Source: Agrobacterium sp. AGB01
Lineage (GTDB): Bacteria > Pseudomonadota > Alphaproteobacteria > Rhizobiales > Rhizobiaceae
Direction of reading: 5' to 3'
DNA: 64,000 nt
Assembly: GCF_014851585.1 (NCBI RefSeq)
Contig: NZ_JACVAB010000005.1
Location: forward strand, 124,001 to 188,000
Shown piece after piece: positions 8,969 to 17,739 of this stretch. The stretch's first letter is position 1, and each line of letters begins with the position of its first letter. The translations under genes and the position numbers were made by a program. The notes beneath the pieces are model-generated. The model did not search any database, was not told the origin of the DNA, and worked only from the letters and a program-made list of their open reading frames with translations.

Positions 8969-9163
8969 TTATTGAGGCGGCTCTGCTTCAACGATCAACA
9001 CCTGATCGGGCGAATATCGCTTCGCCACCTCTTCCAGCTTTGACATGGTGCGGCCAACGAGTGTGACTTGGGCCCCCTCACTCAGAAATCTCTCTGCTGT
9101 TGCCTTGCCAATTCCGGATCCAGCTCCGGTGATGATGATAACCTTATCGTGGAAGCGCTGCAT
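8969..9163 (-). pseudogene. Truncated short-chain dehydrogenase (N-terminal fragment)
   Basis: The 64 codons encode only the first Rossmann unit of an [25 protein letters not shown], then '[18 protein letters not shown]', and stop after a few more residues. A normal SDR is about 250 aa; the catalytic YxxxK part is absent and no continuation is visible in the next 55 bp. Promoter (9202-9226) and ribosome site (GGGAG) are intact, so a short peptide is probably still made under stress. It is divergent from the esterase gene at 9362. It is probably the product of a deletion. Confidence 0.7.
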
Positions 9164-9201
9164 GAAATTCTCCCGACATATGTGATGACTTCTCGTCCGA
9201 T

Positions 9202-9226
9202 AACGATGGTCTAAATCGAATGTTCC
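9202..9226 (-). promoter_or_regulatory. EcfG-type promoter of the truncated SDR
   Basis: On the minus strand GGAAC (9226-9222) is followed after 17 nt by GTT (9204-9202). It ends 39 nt before the ATG at 9163 and is back-to-back with another such promoter for the esterase. Confidence 0.75.
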
Positions 9227-9313
9227 GAACACCATCAGGCCTGCATCGTCGTGACAACTAAAATAAGCGATAGGTAATCACGCAGTTGTTAGCCATGGTG
9301 ACGGCTGAACAGG

Positions 9314-9338
9314 GGAACAAAGGCAAGTCAGACTGGTT
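9314..9338 (+). promoter_or_regulatory. EcfG-type promoter of the esterase gene
   Basis: GGAAC (9314-9318), 17 nt, then GTT (9336-9338, GTTTCG). It ends 24 nt before the ATG at 9362. Confidence 0.78.
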
Positions 9339-9361
9339 TCGATAATTCCATTGGGCCCCTT

Positions 9362-10156
9362 ATGATGTCATCACAACTCGCCGTATTCACCTTCGTCACT
9401 TGCATGATCTTTTCAGTCGTTTTCTTGGTAGTGGGTTCATCCAACGCGAGCGCGTTGGAGCGTCCCGGACGAGTCGCAGTCCACGGCCAAGTTACCCAGC
9501 CAACCGCTTTTCGAACCCATGAGCTTTTCACTGCACAGATCGCTCAAATCCAGGCCAACGCACAGAAAAGCCGACACTTGGTTATCTTTTTCCACGGCAT
9601 CAGAGGAGGGGGGAGTCAGTTTACCACGATCGGAAAATCGTGGGAAAAGACCTTGGCGAATACGAGCTTCGTGTATCCCGATGCGCCTTTCGCTCACAGA
9701 TCGGGTGGAAGGCAGTGGTTCGTAGTGGATGACCAAGTTATGCGTCCCGATCGCATCCAGGGAGCGCGACGTGCTTTTGACGAACTGGTATCTGAGATCG
9801 TGAGACGAGAAGGTTTCGAAGGTAACTTGCATAACGTTGCTTTCGTGGGTGTGTCGCAAGGCGCAATCATGGCTTTGGACGCAGTCGGCAATGGGAGATG
9901 GAAAGTAGGCGCCGTCGTTAGTTTTGCCGGCATGCTGCCATTGGCGATCTCTACCGGTAACGACACACGCGTTCTGTTGATCCATGGTCGCGCCGATAAG
10001 ACTATTCCGTCGGCTGCCTCGGTCGCTGCCGGCACGCAATTGAAGGCTGCTGGGTTTGATGTGACAGTGACATTGCTTCCAGATGTTGGTCACACGATCT
10101 CCTCATCCGGAGCGCAGAAGGCATCTATGTTTCTCCAGAGCTATTTCAATCGCTAA
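9362..10156 (+). CDS. Exported alpha/beta hydrolase (carboxylesterase/phospholipase type)
   Basis: This is a 264-aa serine esterase. A hydrophobic signal or anchor covers residues 5-32 and ends at SNASA, so the enzyme probably works in the periplasm. The oxyanion motif FFHGIRGGG is near residue 76, the nucleophile elbow GVSQG near residue 162, the acid in HGRADKTIP and the histidine in DVGHTIS, as in the phospholipase/carboxylesterase family. Two adjacent ATGs (9362, 9365) could start it; no strong ribosome site is seen. A GGAAC-N17-GTT promoter just upstream places it in the general stress regulon. The natural ester is unknown. Confidence 0.85.
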   Translation: MMSSQLAVFTFVTCMIFSVVFLVVGSSNASALERPGRVAVHGQVTQPTAFRTHELFTAQIAQIQANAQKSRHLVIFFHGIRGGGSQFTTIGKSWEKTLANTSFVYPDAPFAHRSGGRQWFVVDDQVMRPDRIQGARRAFDELVSEIVRREGFEGNLHNVAFVGVSQGAIMALDAVGNGRWKVGAVVSFAGMLPLAISTGNDTRVLLIHGRADKTIPSAASVAAGTQLKAAGFDVTVTLLPDVGHTISSSGAQKASMFLQSYFNR

Positions 10157-10202
10157 CCCGACAACAAAGCCGATGAACATCGGTTATGGCAATGATTTGA
10201 AC

Positions 10203-10967
10203 TCAGTTGATCGGCCTTTCGTTCGGCGACTGAATTTGCAGGTTGACTGCTGCTCCCAACTCGATCGATCCTGACATCATCACGTCGCAGTAGACACCGA
10301 GTGTCCTGCGATTTTTGCGGACGATATTCCGCAATATTTCTGGTTCTTCCTCAAGACCCGGCTGACCAATGAAGGTCATTCCACAACGTTTCGTGGGCTC
10401 TGAGACATTCAATGTGGTGGGACCAATACTCAACTTCGCGCCGAGCCAATCTGTCTCTGCAAAGCTTGCTTCACAATCTGTTTCTATCAAGATATTTGGC
10501 CGAAAGCGCCGCGGATCGTTAGCACTTTCTGGAGCTGTTTTTACAATCTCACAAAGCGAGGCAGTGGTCAGCAGGTGGAGGGGTGCCAGATCATATCGAT
10601 TACTCACCTGTGGGAGCGAAACATTTTGGGCGGTTGGTTCACCATACTGGCCTACAGCCACGTCAAATCCGAAATGATCCCTCAGGTTTGGAAGCAACCC
10701 TGGTTCATTGACGTCTATTCGACGCCCGTCGGGGAAGCAAATCTGGGTAATGTCATTATCACAGGTGCGGCTGCTCAAGAACAAGGCAGGACGCCACCGG
10801 CTGTCCTTCTCGGGCACAGCCACTGCCCCTGAGCAAGCATCGAACAGAGCATACTGACGGTCGCCGCAAATCCCTGAGCCATTCACCTTCGCCCGATGAC
10901 ACCGTTCTCCGCCCAGTGAACTGACCGGGTAGCGCCAAATCTCTTTTACTATTCCGATTTTTTTCAT
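10203..10967 (-). CDS. MOSC domain-containing protein
   Basis: This is a 254-aa protein with the MOSC N-terminal beta-barrel ('IGIVKEIWRYPVSSLGGE', residues 3-20) and the MOSC domain ('RRFRPNILIET', 'KRCGMTFIGQPGLEEEPEIL'). A cysteine in KRCGMT is in the position of the conserved Mo-cofactor ligand. Relatives bind molybdenum cofactor and reduce N-hydroxylated or similar compounds, or transfer sulfur. The ATG at 10967 is chosen because the family begins there; the open frame continues upstream out of family. A GGAAC-N17-GTT site ends 9 nt before the ATG, which would give an almost leaderless mRNA. The FAD protein gene lies 43 bp upstream on the same strand. Confidence 0.85.
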   Translation of the reverse strand: MKKIGIVKEIWRYPVSSLGGERCHRAKVNGSGICGDRQYALFDACSGAVAVPEKDSRWRPALFLSSRTCDNDITQICFPDGRRIDVNEPGLLPNLRDHFGFDVAVGQYGEPTAQNVSLPQVSNRYDLAPLHLLTTASLCEIVKTAPESANDPRRFRPNILIETDCEASFAETDWLGAKLSIGPTTLNVSEPTKRCGMTFIGQPGLEEEPEILRNIVRKNRRTLGVYCDVMMSGSIELGAAVNLQIQSPNERPIN

Positions 10968-10975
10968 TATCAGCC

Positions 10976-11000
10976 AACGCTTGACGAATTCAGCTGTTCC
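10976..11000 (-). promoter_or_regulatory. EcfG-type promoter candidate of the MOSC gene
   Basis: On the minus strand GGAAC (11000-10996), 17 nt, GTT (10978-10976, GTTGGC). The match is exact, but the start codon is only 9 nt away, unlike the 24-39 nt seen for most others here. It may be leaderless or a chance match. Confidence 0.5.
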
Positions 11001-11010
11001 ACAGCCTCTG

Positions 11011-12693
11011 TTATGCCATGCGAAGTATGGGCGGCTGATCCACCGCAATGTCCGCCAATATGGCGTTTGCTGCCGTCTTTCCCAGTTCAGCAGCACTTGT
11101 GATACCCTGAACGAAGGGACGCTTGTGCAAGAGGAATGGAATTGCCACACAGTAAAGTCGGTTTGAAAGTGCCGTTGCTCCCCGTGGTCGGTACGCCTCG
11201 TCGATCTCGATGCCACCTGTCTTTTTAAGGTTGACACTTTCGCCATCCATGAAACGACGTGCTGGCTCAGGCGTGTTTGCCGCCTGGATTCCGCGTTGCT
11301 TTAACAGGGTGGGGAAAGGCAGTTCACGAACAGACAAGCTGCTTTGTCCGGTCGCGTCGATGAAACTGCTGAACTGTTGTTCTCTATCGCCTGTCCGGAT
11401 TCGTGCTCCGCGTTCGAGTCCCTCGGTCTCAATGTCATAGTCCGATCCGAGCTTAAGAATGTCCAATCGGCCAGCGTTACGCAGTGCCAAAAGCCGACGA
11501 ATAGAAAGATGTGGAACCGTCGCGTACTGATCGATAAAAATACCCTTGAATGACCGGTTAAAACGCGTGAGATCGGTTGTGTCGAGGTGTGGTATCGCTT
11601 TCTCTATAATCTCATGCGTAATGAGAATGGCGTATCGCCACGGAATGGTGAACTGCAGCTGGAAATTGAGGTGCGCTTCCGCAAGGTTTGTCGCCGCCCA
11701 TACGAATGGATCAGTGTCTGAACGCCGCCCATAGTAAGCGTCCGCGAATGTGTCTACCGACAGGTGACTGAGACCGATTTCAGCCGAATAGTCAGGATCA
11801 GCTGCCAACAACTCTCGCTGGAAAAGATCAAACACCCGATCCAGCAGGCCCTGAGAACCGATATTGACTTCGTTTTGGATGGCTTCATACGTACAAATTT
11901 GTGGTTCTATATAGGGAAGTGGGCAATAGAAGTCAGCTTCGGGCAATAAGCCCTTCCGGGACATCATTGTTGCGTGAAAGTCCTGGTGTCCTGCACTTGT
12001 TACGTACTGCAATGTTCCCCCGTCGTCACAAACGAATGAACCACAAGAGGTCGCAACTGTTAGAAGTGCATCGATGCCGCTGAGCGACGTGCCAAGAATG
12101 CCAAGTCTGCCATGGCCGATCTCTTGCAGTTCTGTAGCGGGCCACGGCGACGCAAAATATCCGGGTTTGACCTGAGTGTTTTCAGGCCAGTTGTGACCCG
12201 TGGCCATAACGACATGGTCGAACACGGCGTCAAAATCCCCGTCGAAGCTGGAGACTTTAACACGGATATCGGTTGTACCGAGCTCGATGTCGTTAACCCT
12301 ATGGCCGGGATAAACCTCAACGCGATGGCCGTTGGTTTTTCCAACAGATAGGATCGCCTGAAATTGATCGTGAAAATAGTCTCCGATCACTAGGCGCGGA
12401 TAAAATTCGCGATCATTTATTGATGATCGGTTTATGCTGAATGTGCTCAGATAGTCGTCGGACTGACGGTTAAGCCAATCCACGAGCGTTTCCATCAACA
12501 GCGGTATCTCGATGCTGGGAATATTTGACAACATAACCGGATCATTTGCCCCCGGCAGGTAGGGTGTTCCCTTGCCCGCGACAAGTTCGGCATCAAACAC
12601 GCTAATTATCAGCGGAACTGGAGAGGCAACCAGCGTCTTAAGTGTAAAAATGCCGGTTGGGCCTGAACCGATGATGCAAATTCTGGTATTCAT
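11011..12693 (-). CDS. FAD/NAD(P)-binding protein
   Basis: This is a 560-aa flavoprotein-like protein. The N-terminal dinucleotide-binding motif is IIGSGPTGIFTLKTL (residues 7-21). The overall pattern, including 'VMATGHNWPEN' and 'GILGTSLSGIDALLT', matches the family of FAD-NAD(P)-binding proteins (NAD_binding_9) related to lysine/ornithine hydroxylase-like monooxygenases. No specific substrate can be assigned. It is followed by the MOSC gene after 43 bp and may supply it with electrons; that pairing is inference. A GGAAC box is present upstream near 12752, but its spacing (12 nt to GTT) is wrong for an EcfG promoter. Confidence 0.8.
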   Translation of the reverse strand: MNTRICIIGSGPTGIFTLKTLVASPVPLIISVFDAELVAGKGTPYLPGANDPVMLSNIPSIEIPLLMETLVDWLNRQSDDYLSTFSINRSSINDREFYPRLVIGDYFHDQFQAILSVGKTNGHRVEVYPGHRVNDIELGTTDIRVKVSSFDGDFDAVFDHVVMATGHNWPENTQVKPGYFASPWPATELQEIGHGRLGILGTSLSGIDALLTVATSCGSFVCDDGGTLQYVTSAGHQDFHATMMSRKGLLPEADFYCPLPYIEPQICTYEAIQNEVNIGSQGLLDRVFDLFQRELLAADPDYSAEIGLSHLSVDTFADAYYGRRSDTDPFVWAATNLAEAHLNFQLQFTIPWRYAILITHEIIEKAIPHLDTTDLTRFNRSFKGIFIDQYATVPHLSIRRLLALRNAGRLDILKLGSDYDIETEGLERGARIRTGDREQQFSSFIDATGQSSLSVRELPFPTLLKQRGIQAANTPEPARRFMDGESVNLKKTGGIEIDEAYRPRGATALSNRLYCVAIPFLLHKRPFVQGITSAAELGKTAANAILADIAVDQPPILRMA

Positions 12694-13130
12694 GCAAGTT
12701 ACTCCACATCGCCCACTGCGGCGGCAATGTGTAATGGTAACGGTCGCTATTGTGTTCCGCTAACAAGCTCTGTGTACGTTGACGGACTAAGCCATGCACT
12801 AGGTTAGACACCACCATTTCGATCCCTGCCGTTGAACGATGCAAAGAAATAGCACGCTCAGGCCGACACATCATTGAACTACGACACGATCAGATCGGTA
12901 AAATTTGCCGCTAACGCTCTCGAACTCCAGGGCAGATCTCGGAGAGAGCAGAGCGATCTTTTAGGCGCGGCCCATAAGTCTGGATTTACAGATCACCTGA
13001 TCGTCGACACCTATGGAAAAAACATCGGAACCGGGAACATTTTCCGAAGCGGATGGTTAGGTACGCTGTTCTAAAACAGCAGTCCAAATCGCATCACCGG
13101 TTTTCTCTTTATACAAATAGGTTGAATACA
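12694..13130. other. Intergenic region with stress promoter and leader hairpin
   Basis: The only supported element is the EcfG-type promoter at 13034-13058, followed by a perfect 6-bp hairpin (GCTGTT-CTAA-AACAGC, 13065-13080) in the leader. The frame at 12874-13074 overlaps the promoter, begins with TTG and resembles no protein family. Confidence 0.5.
13034..13058 (+). promoter_or_regulatory. EcfG-type promoter of the DUF2934 gene
   Basis: GGAAC (13034-13038), 17 nt, GTT (13056-13058, GTTAGG). A second GGAAC starts 6 nt earlier (13028). The leader to the ATG at 13131 is about 65 nt, longer than the others. Confidence 0.8.
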
Positions 13131-13406
13131 ATGACTGACGTCAAAAATGACTGGATTAGCGCCCGAGCCTATGCTCTTTGGGAACGAGATGGGCAAGCAC
13201 ACGGCAAGGATGTCCAGCACTGGCAACAGGCCGCGGCGGAATACGAGCGCCGTGACAGAACCCGCGCATCGGTTGATGGTGCTGACGTGAAACTTGTGCG
13301 CGCGAAGTCGAAAAGCGAATCCAAAAGCTTAACGAGTGGCCGAAAGCTAAAAGCCTCGCTGGTTAGCACGGAGGCAGTCCAGCCGGTCGTGCGGGCTGAA
13401 ATTTAA
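13131..13406 (+). CDS. DUF2934 domain protein, predicted stress-regulated
   Basis: This is a 91-aa protein. Residues 8-38 ('RAYALWERDGQAHGKDVQHW') are the DUF2934 signature found in many rhizobial stress-induced small proteins. The C-terminal part is lysine- and serine-rich. The ATG at 13131 is preceded by AGGTTG and agrees with the family; a longer frame from 13053 would begin within the promoter. The function of DUF2934 is not known. The gene's promoter places it in the general stress regulon. Confidence 0.82.
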   Translation: MTDVKNDWISARAYALWERDGQAHGKDVQHWQQAAAEYERRDRTRASVDGADVKLVRAKSKSESKSLTSGRKLKASLVSTEAVQPVVRAEI

Positions 13407-13426
13407 GGCCGGGTCAACAGACCGGT

Positions 13427-13449
13427 GCCCGGCTGGTAAGCGGCCGGGC
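13427..13449 (+). terminator. Hairpin after the DUF2934 gene
   Basis: GCCCGGC and GCCGGGC form a perfect 7-bp stem 20 nt after the stop codon. There is no strong T-run (CTGCCCCATTTT follows), so termination is only likely. Confidence 0.45.
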
Positions 13450-13923
13450 CTGCCCCATTTTCAAAACCTATCTTATTATGCGCATGAGAAGTCCAGCATT
13501 TCGCCGACTGATGGCCTGGATGCGGATTTTAACGACCGGAATGCAGTCCATTGAGACGAGACGAACGTCGATGGCCGGGACCCGTTTGTCCCGCGATAGC
13601 TGCCATGGACATCGGTGACACTTGTTCCCACCGCTTGCGCGTCTTGTCTGTCCGGCAATTTTCGTTTTGCCCTACATAATGGCAGTTGCGTCGTGTACCC
13701 AATGTTTGCGACCCATCATGGAAACGCGCTCTCTCACTGCCATTCCTCAAGACATGTATGATCCCATATCTTGCAATCTGTCAGCGCAGGTCGCGGATCG
13801 ACGTGATTAGTTCGATGATGGAGTGCTCCACTGGCCCCCGACAATCAAAAGGCCAGGCTAAATCTCAAAATAAATGACAACCATCGGCCAGCCGCGGTTT
13901 GTCGTCAGTTACGTCCGTGGCTA
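13450..13923. other. Intergenic region without recognised gene
   Basis: Several short frames of 60-75 codons cross this stretch on both strands. None has a ribosome site, a family match or a stress promoter, and I see no repeat or RNA gene. Confidence 0.45.
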
Positions 13924-14184
13924 TCACAGCACCAGTACGTTTGCTTTGAGCGCGGCGGTGACAAATGCTTCGCGCGCGTCATCGCAACGTGCCTGTCTTT
14001 TCAACATTCTCATGCAACTCAGCCACGCTGACTCAAACTCGGTTCCCTGTTTGGTAGGCCAACTGTGGGCCATACACTGCAGCGCATCTTCCGGTCCTCT
14101 CACATGCGCGCTGGAACCCGCTGCGGTTTTAATACGAACTGGGACCGGCCAGACCGGTTTAAAAGTGGTGTCGATAACCATCAT
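13924..14184 (-). CDS. DUF982 domain protein (first copy)
   Basis: This is an 86-aa protein with the DUF982 pattern: 'VRGPEDALQCMAHSWP', then a helix with 'AWLSCMRML', and 'DDAREAFVTAALKANVLV'. DUF982 proteins are small cytoplasmic proteins almost confined to Rhizobiales; their function is unknown. GGAGG lies 9 nt before the ATG at 14184. A GGAAC-N17-GTTAGG promoter lies 26 nt further upstream. A second DUF982 gene at 20902-21162 has the same promoter type. The next gene (14394) is divergent and also stress-regulated. Confidence 0.82.
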   Translation of the reverse strand: MMVIDTTFKPVWPVPVRIKTAAGSSAHVRGPEDALQCMAHSWPTKQGTEFESAWLSCMRMLKRQARCDDAREAFVTAALKANVLVL

Positions 14185-14209
14185 CACGTCATTCCTCCAA
14201 AAAAGTCCT

Positions 14210-14234
14210 AACTGCGACAAGCTCAGAGTGTTCC
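14210..14234 (-). promoter_or_regulatory. EcfG-type promoter of the first DUF982 gene
   Basis: On the minus strand GGAAC (14234-14230), 17 nt, GTT (14212-14210, GTTAGG); 26 nt to the ATG. Confidence 0.82.
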
Positions 14235-14339
14235 GCAGAGATAATCAACTGCATCACTTTTTGTAGCGTCCAGAACCACTGTTTAACGGTTCATCCCCTC
14301 CGCCATCCTAAACGGACGCTCGCGACAGGGCCGTTCGAT

Positions 14340-14364
14340 GGAACCGTTTCCAGTATTCAAGGTT
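14340..14364 (+). promoter_or_regulatory. EcfG-type promoter of the gene at 14394
   Basis: GGAAC (14340-14344), 17 nt, GTT (14362-14364, GTTAGG); 30 nt to the ATG, with GGGAGG between. Confidence 0.82.
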
Positions 14365-14393
14365 AGGGATGCTTAAAAGGGAGGAGCGTTGTC

Positions 14394-14711
14394 ATGACCA
14401 ATATCGGCTATTGTATCAGCCCGCACGAAAACGGATGGGCCGTCATGCAGGGCGGCTTGATCAGGGGTGTCTATCCGAGCGAGCTCCTGGCAGAAAAGTC
14501 TATAGAGGAAGGATCCGACCAGGACACGCCAAAAAAGACAGCTGAACACCATACAATGCAGACGTCTCGAGGTTCCGCGCATTCCCAGGAGAGCGACCAA
14601 CCGGTCGTGTCTGTGCCAGACAATGTATCGTTGCCGTTAAAGGATGACGTGCAGGAAGTCAGAGTTCCGGCCGACATTTCCGGGCGCGACCTGTCCACCG
14701 GAAAGCTCTAG
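14394..14711 (+). CDS. Small hypothetical protein, predicted stress-regulated
   Basis: This is a 105-aa protein. Residues 6-36 ('ISPHENGWAVMQGGLIRGVYP') look like a small beta-hairpin module similar to those in other rhizobial DUF2188-like stress proteins. The rest is acidic and probably disordered. The ATG follows GGGAGGAGCGTTGTC. The EcfG-type promoter upstream makes it a likely member of the general stress regulon. It is divergent from the first DUF982 gene. No function can be given. Confidence 0.7.
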   Translation: MTNIGYCISPHENGWAVMQGGLIRGVYPSELLAEKSIEEGSDQDTPKKTAEHHTMQTSRGSAHSQESDQPVVSVPDNVSLPLKDDVQEVRVPADISGRDLSTGKL

Positions 14712-15183
14712 CAACCGCGGTCCTAGGCGATACCAAAGTGTGAACAGGATGAGAGCCGCGGGCTCTGTTTCTGCAAGAGGGTGCATCTCCCGGGGTAAGC
14801 GGGGTCAATACTGGCTGCGACGATGGCGAGAGAGCACGACCGGGGGATAAGCGGAACCTTCAGTGAAAGCTGACCGATACCGGGTGATCCTGCTACTTCC
14901 ACATCAGTCTTGCTGGTTGTTTCTATTGAGCTCGCAAGGCTCTCTCGCGATCAGGCGTTGTCTGCTTTTTTTTGAAAAAGTCCGCCTGCTCATTCGCTGC
15001 CTCCTGCGATCCGCAAAACAGTTCAACAAAGCCGCTGAGTGCGAGGAAATTGCTGATCAGACCGCCTGAACTCGATAGGCGGTCCATAAGGCGGTATTTG
15101 ACGCGGGCGGCGTCTGGGGTGGTGGCCGTCAGTCCGAATGGAGAAACGGCTCAAGCAGGCTTCACCCGCGTTCGCCACTCTCT
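14712..15183. other. Intergenic region between convergent genes
   Basis: The only clear element is the hairpin at 15060-15084. The frames of about 70 codons are not supported by ribosome sites or family resemblance. Confidence 0.45.
15060..15084 (-). terminator. Hairpin downstream of treY
   Basis: GACCGCCT and AGGCGGTC form a perfect 8-bp stem with a 9-nt loop, about 100 bp after the treY stop. A T-run is missing, so its role as a terminator is uncertain. Confidence 0.35.
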
Positions 15184-17739
15184 TTAGGCCTGCTGAGGCA
15201 GTTCGCTTCCCGCCCAAAGAGCAATCAAAGGCATGCCATCGATACACGCGATGTCGAGACGTTCATCGACTTCAACCGGTTTGCCGCTCCAGATACTTCG
15301 ATAATGCCTGTTTGACAGTTCTCCCGGCAATCTGACGGAGCAGGTGCCTTTTTTACAGAATGAGTTCGCGAACGGTCCGCGGCCGACTTTTTCAAGCACC
15401 AGCCGGGGCGCTACAATAATGATCACGTTGGTGTTGTCAGCGCGAGCAAAGGCGACATATTCGTCACGATTATCACCGGTTGTCTGCAGCGGGATATATT
15501 GCCCGGCTCTGAAAAGTCCGGGCGCCCGCTGTCTTAGCGTGAGTAATGTGCGGGTTACGAACTGCTTGACCAGGCCGCTGTTCCAGTTCTGCTCGTCACT
15601 GAAATCAATGCGCTGACCGGGCAGTAGCGCGTGCTGGAGCGCTTCAAAGTCGGGCTGACGGCGGTTATCCGGATCAACCAGGCTGAAGTCGAGACTTTCG
15701 CATCCCTGATAGATGTCGGGAATTCCAGGCGCGGTCAGCTTGATCGCGACCTGCGTCAATGAATTGACGAGACCCGCCCGGACAAAGGGTGTAACTGTTG
15801 CCACGAAATCCCTCAGGAAAGACTGGTTATCGACGGACAGCAGATTTTTCGAATAGGACAAGACAGCGTCCTCGTAGGGCTTGTTGACTTGGCCCCAGTT
15901 GGTCCGCAGCTTTGCTTCTCTCAGGGCTTTTTCCACATAACCGGAAAACCGCTCGTGAAGTCCCTGAAGCCCAACTTTGTCCTCTGGCTGCAAATCCGCA
16001 GGCCATACGCCGACGAGTGCCTGATACAACATCCATTCTACGGCCGGTTCAGGGGCAGGCCCGTCTGGCAGGAACCGGACGTGGTCCTGATTGATTACCT
16101 GCCATCTTTGAACGGCGCTTTTCCAGGTCTCGGGTGCCTCAAGAAGGGAATATAGTCTGGCTCGGGCATCCTCGCCGCGTTTCGTGTCATGGGTTGATGT
16201 ACCAGAAAGGCCATCCGGCTGCCGCACAAGGCGCCTTTGCATGTCGGCATGAAAGCGGTGTCGCGAATAGGGTCTGGCTAGAGGCTCGCCGCCCACCTCA
16301 TTGAGGGCAAGAATGGCGTTGCGCCGGTAAAACAATGTGTCTTCAACCGCCTTGGCCATCAGGGGGCCGGTCAACTGCTGGAAGCGTCTGCGGAATTCCG
16401 ACGCGTCCGGGTCAGGGGGCGTGCCAACCTTTGTCAAAAGGATCTGCTCGATGAATGTCAAAGCATCTGATTTCGGCGCGTTTGGCATGGATCTGGCACG
16501 GGCCAGTACGAGGTCGAGTATTTCCTGGTCCTGATACGCAAAGCCCTGATCGGTGCCGTATGTCCGGTACACCGGAAAGTGGAGAAGAACGGCCCTTATC
16601 GCATCCTTAAGGGTGTCCGACGAAAACCCGCGGGACTGACGGATACTTATGTTCTGAGCGAGATCGCAAAGAGTGCCTGTCTCGCCCTCGAAGTTGACGT
16701 CAATCATTTGTGATCGAGCCAGTTCGAGCTCATTCGTCGCATCCGATACATGTCCTGCAACCTCATCATAGGATGAGTACATCAAGTCAGCTTTATCAGG
16801 AGGCACAAAGACATTGGAAATGGCTTCGATGAACTCGTAGCCGGTCGTGCCGGATACGGGCCAAGTCTGCGGGATCTGCTCACCGGTTGCGAGAATTTTC
16901 TCGATAGTGATGTAGCAGTCCGGCCCCGCTTTCTTCCGAAGTCGTTCAAGATAACCCGACGGATCCGATAGGCCATCGACATGATCTACGCGCAAGCCAT
17001 CTACGGCGCCATTTTCCACAAGCTCCAGGATCAGCCGATGCGTTGTCGCAAAGACAGCTTCGTCCTCAACCCGCATTCCGATCAAACCGGTTACCTCAAA
17101 AAATCGCCGATATGACAGGTTGCTGGACGCATCGCGCCATGACGTCAATCGATACGGCTGTTGCTCATGCAGTTGACGCAGCCGGTTCTTGTCGGGAGAG
17201 GTAACGATGTCGTCGCCTGTATAGGATGAAGGATTGAGAGGGTAAAACGTACCGAGATATTCTATCGAGGGCTGTGCCGTCTCAGGATGCAGTTTGACAT
17301 TAAGGTCACCACTTTCGAGGACTTTTTCAAACGTATCAGACAGAAACGGAAGCGTGATCGGCCGGGACCAGTCAACATCGAAAAATCGGGCATATGTGCT
17401 TTCCCGACCAAATTCGACCACGTCACGCCACCACTCGTTTTCCATGGACGCAGCCATGTGATTGGGAACGATGTCCAGGATCAGTCCGATATCGTGCTTT
17501 CTGAGCACGTCGATCAGACCGTCAAATCCCTTGCGTCCCCCCAGAGACGGATCAATTTCGTTCGGATCGATGATGTCGTAGCCGTGGGTGGAGCCCGGTA
17601 CAGCCGTGAAGACGGGAGAAGCGTACAGATGGCTGATACCCAGTTGCTTTAAATACGGAACAAGGCAGCTTGCTCGCGCGAAGGTCATGCCATTGCGAAA
17701 CTGGAGGCGATAGGTTGCTGTTGGAACCGTTGCTGTCAT
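15184..17739 (-). CDS. treY: Malto-oligosyltrehalose synthase (TreY)
   Basis: This is an 851-aa GH13-family enzyme that turns the reducing end of a malto-oligosaccharide into an alpha,alpha-1,1-linked trehalosyl unit, the first step of the TreY-TreZ route from glycogen to trehalose. The N-terminus has 'TYRLQFRNGMTF' and 'HLYASPVFTAVPGSTHGYD', characteristic of TreY. The conserved GH13 regions include DIVPNHM (about residue 90-96), 'GLRVDHVDGL', the E of 'ITIEKILATGE' and 'GTSTHDTKRGEDARAR'. The ATG at 17739 follows GGAGGATAG and overlaps the treZ stop (ATGA), so the two are translationally coupled. No treX debranching gene is present here. Confidence 0.93.
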   Translation of the reverse strand: MTATVPTATYRLQFRNGMTFARASCLVPYLKQLGISHLYASPVFTAVPGSTHGYDIIDPNEIDPSLGGRKGFDGLIDVLRKHDIGLILDIVPNHMAASMENEWWRDVVEFGRESTYARFFDVDWSRPITLPFLSDTFEKVLESGDLNVKLHPETAQPSIEYLGTFYPLNPSSYTGDDIVTSPDKNRLRQLHEQQPYRLTSWRDASSNLSYRRFFEVTGLIGMRVEDEAVFATTHRLILELVENGAVDGLRVDHVDGLSDPSGYLERLRKKAGPDCYITIEKILATGEQIPQTWPVSGTTGYEFIEAISNVFVPPDKADLMYSSYDEVAGHVSDATNELELARSQMIDVNFEGETGTLCDLAQNISIRQSRGFSSDTLKDAIRAVLLHFPVYRTYGTDQGFAYQDQEILDLVLARARSMPNAPKSDALTFIEQILLTKVGTPPDPDASEFRRRFQQLTGPLMAKAVEDTLFYRRNAILALNEVGGEPLARPYSRHRFHADMQRRLVRQPDGLSGTSTHDTKRGEDARARLYSLLEAPETWKSAVQRWQVINQDHVRFLPDGPAPEPAVEWMLYQALVGVWPADLQPEDKVGLQGLHERFSGYVEKALREAKLRTNWGQVNKPYEDAVLSYSKNLLSVDNQSFLRDFVATVTPFVRAGLVNSLTQVAIKLTAPGIPDIYQGCESLDFSLVDPDNRRQPDFEALQHALLPGQRIDFSDEQNWNSGLVKQFVTRTLLTLRQRAPGLFRAGQYIPLQTTGDNRDEYVAFARADNTNVIIIVAPRLVLEKVGRGPFANSFCKKGTCSVRLPGELSNRHYRSIWSGKPVEVDERLDIACIDGMPLIALWAGSELPQQA

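Noticed and set aside
10968..11246. N-terminal extension of the MOSC protein
   Set aside because: The MOSC fold starts at MKKIGIVKEIW; the extra 93 residues are the antisense-frame shadow of the FAD gene end.
12732..12760. GGAAC and GTT upstream of the FAD gene as an EcfG promoter
   Set aside because: The spacing is only 12 nt, while all other sites here have exactly 17.
12874..13074. 66-codon plus-strand ORF
   Set aside because: It begins with TTG, has no ribosome site or family, and contains the EcfG-type promoter of the next gene.
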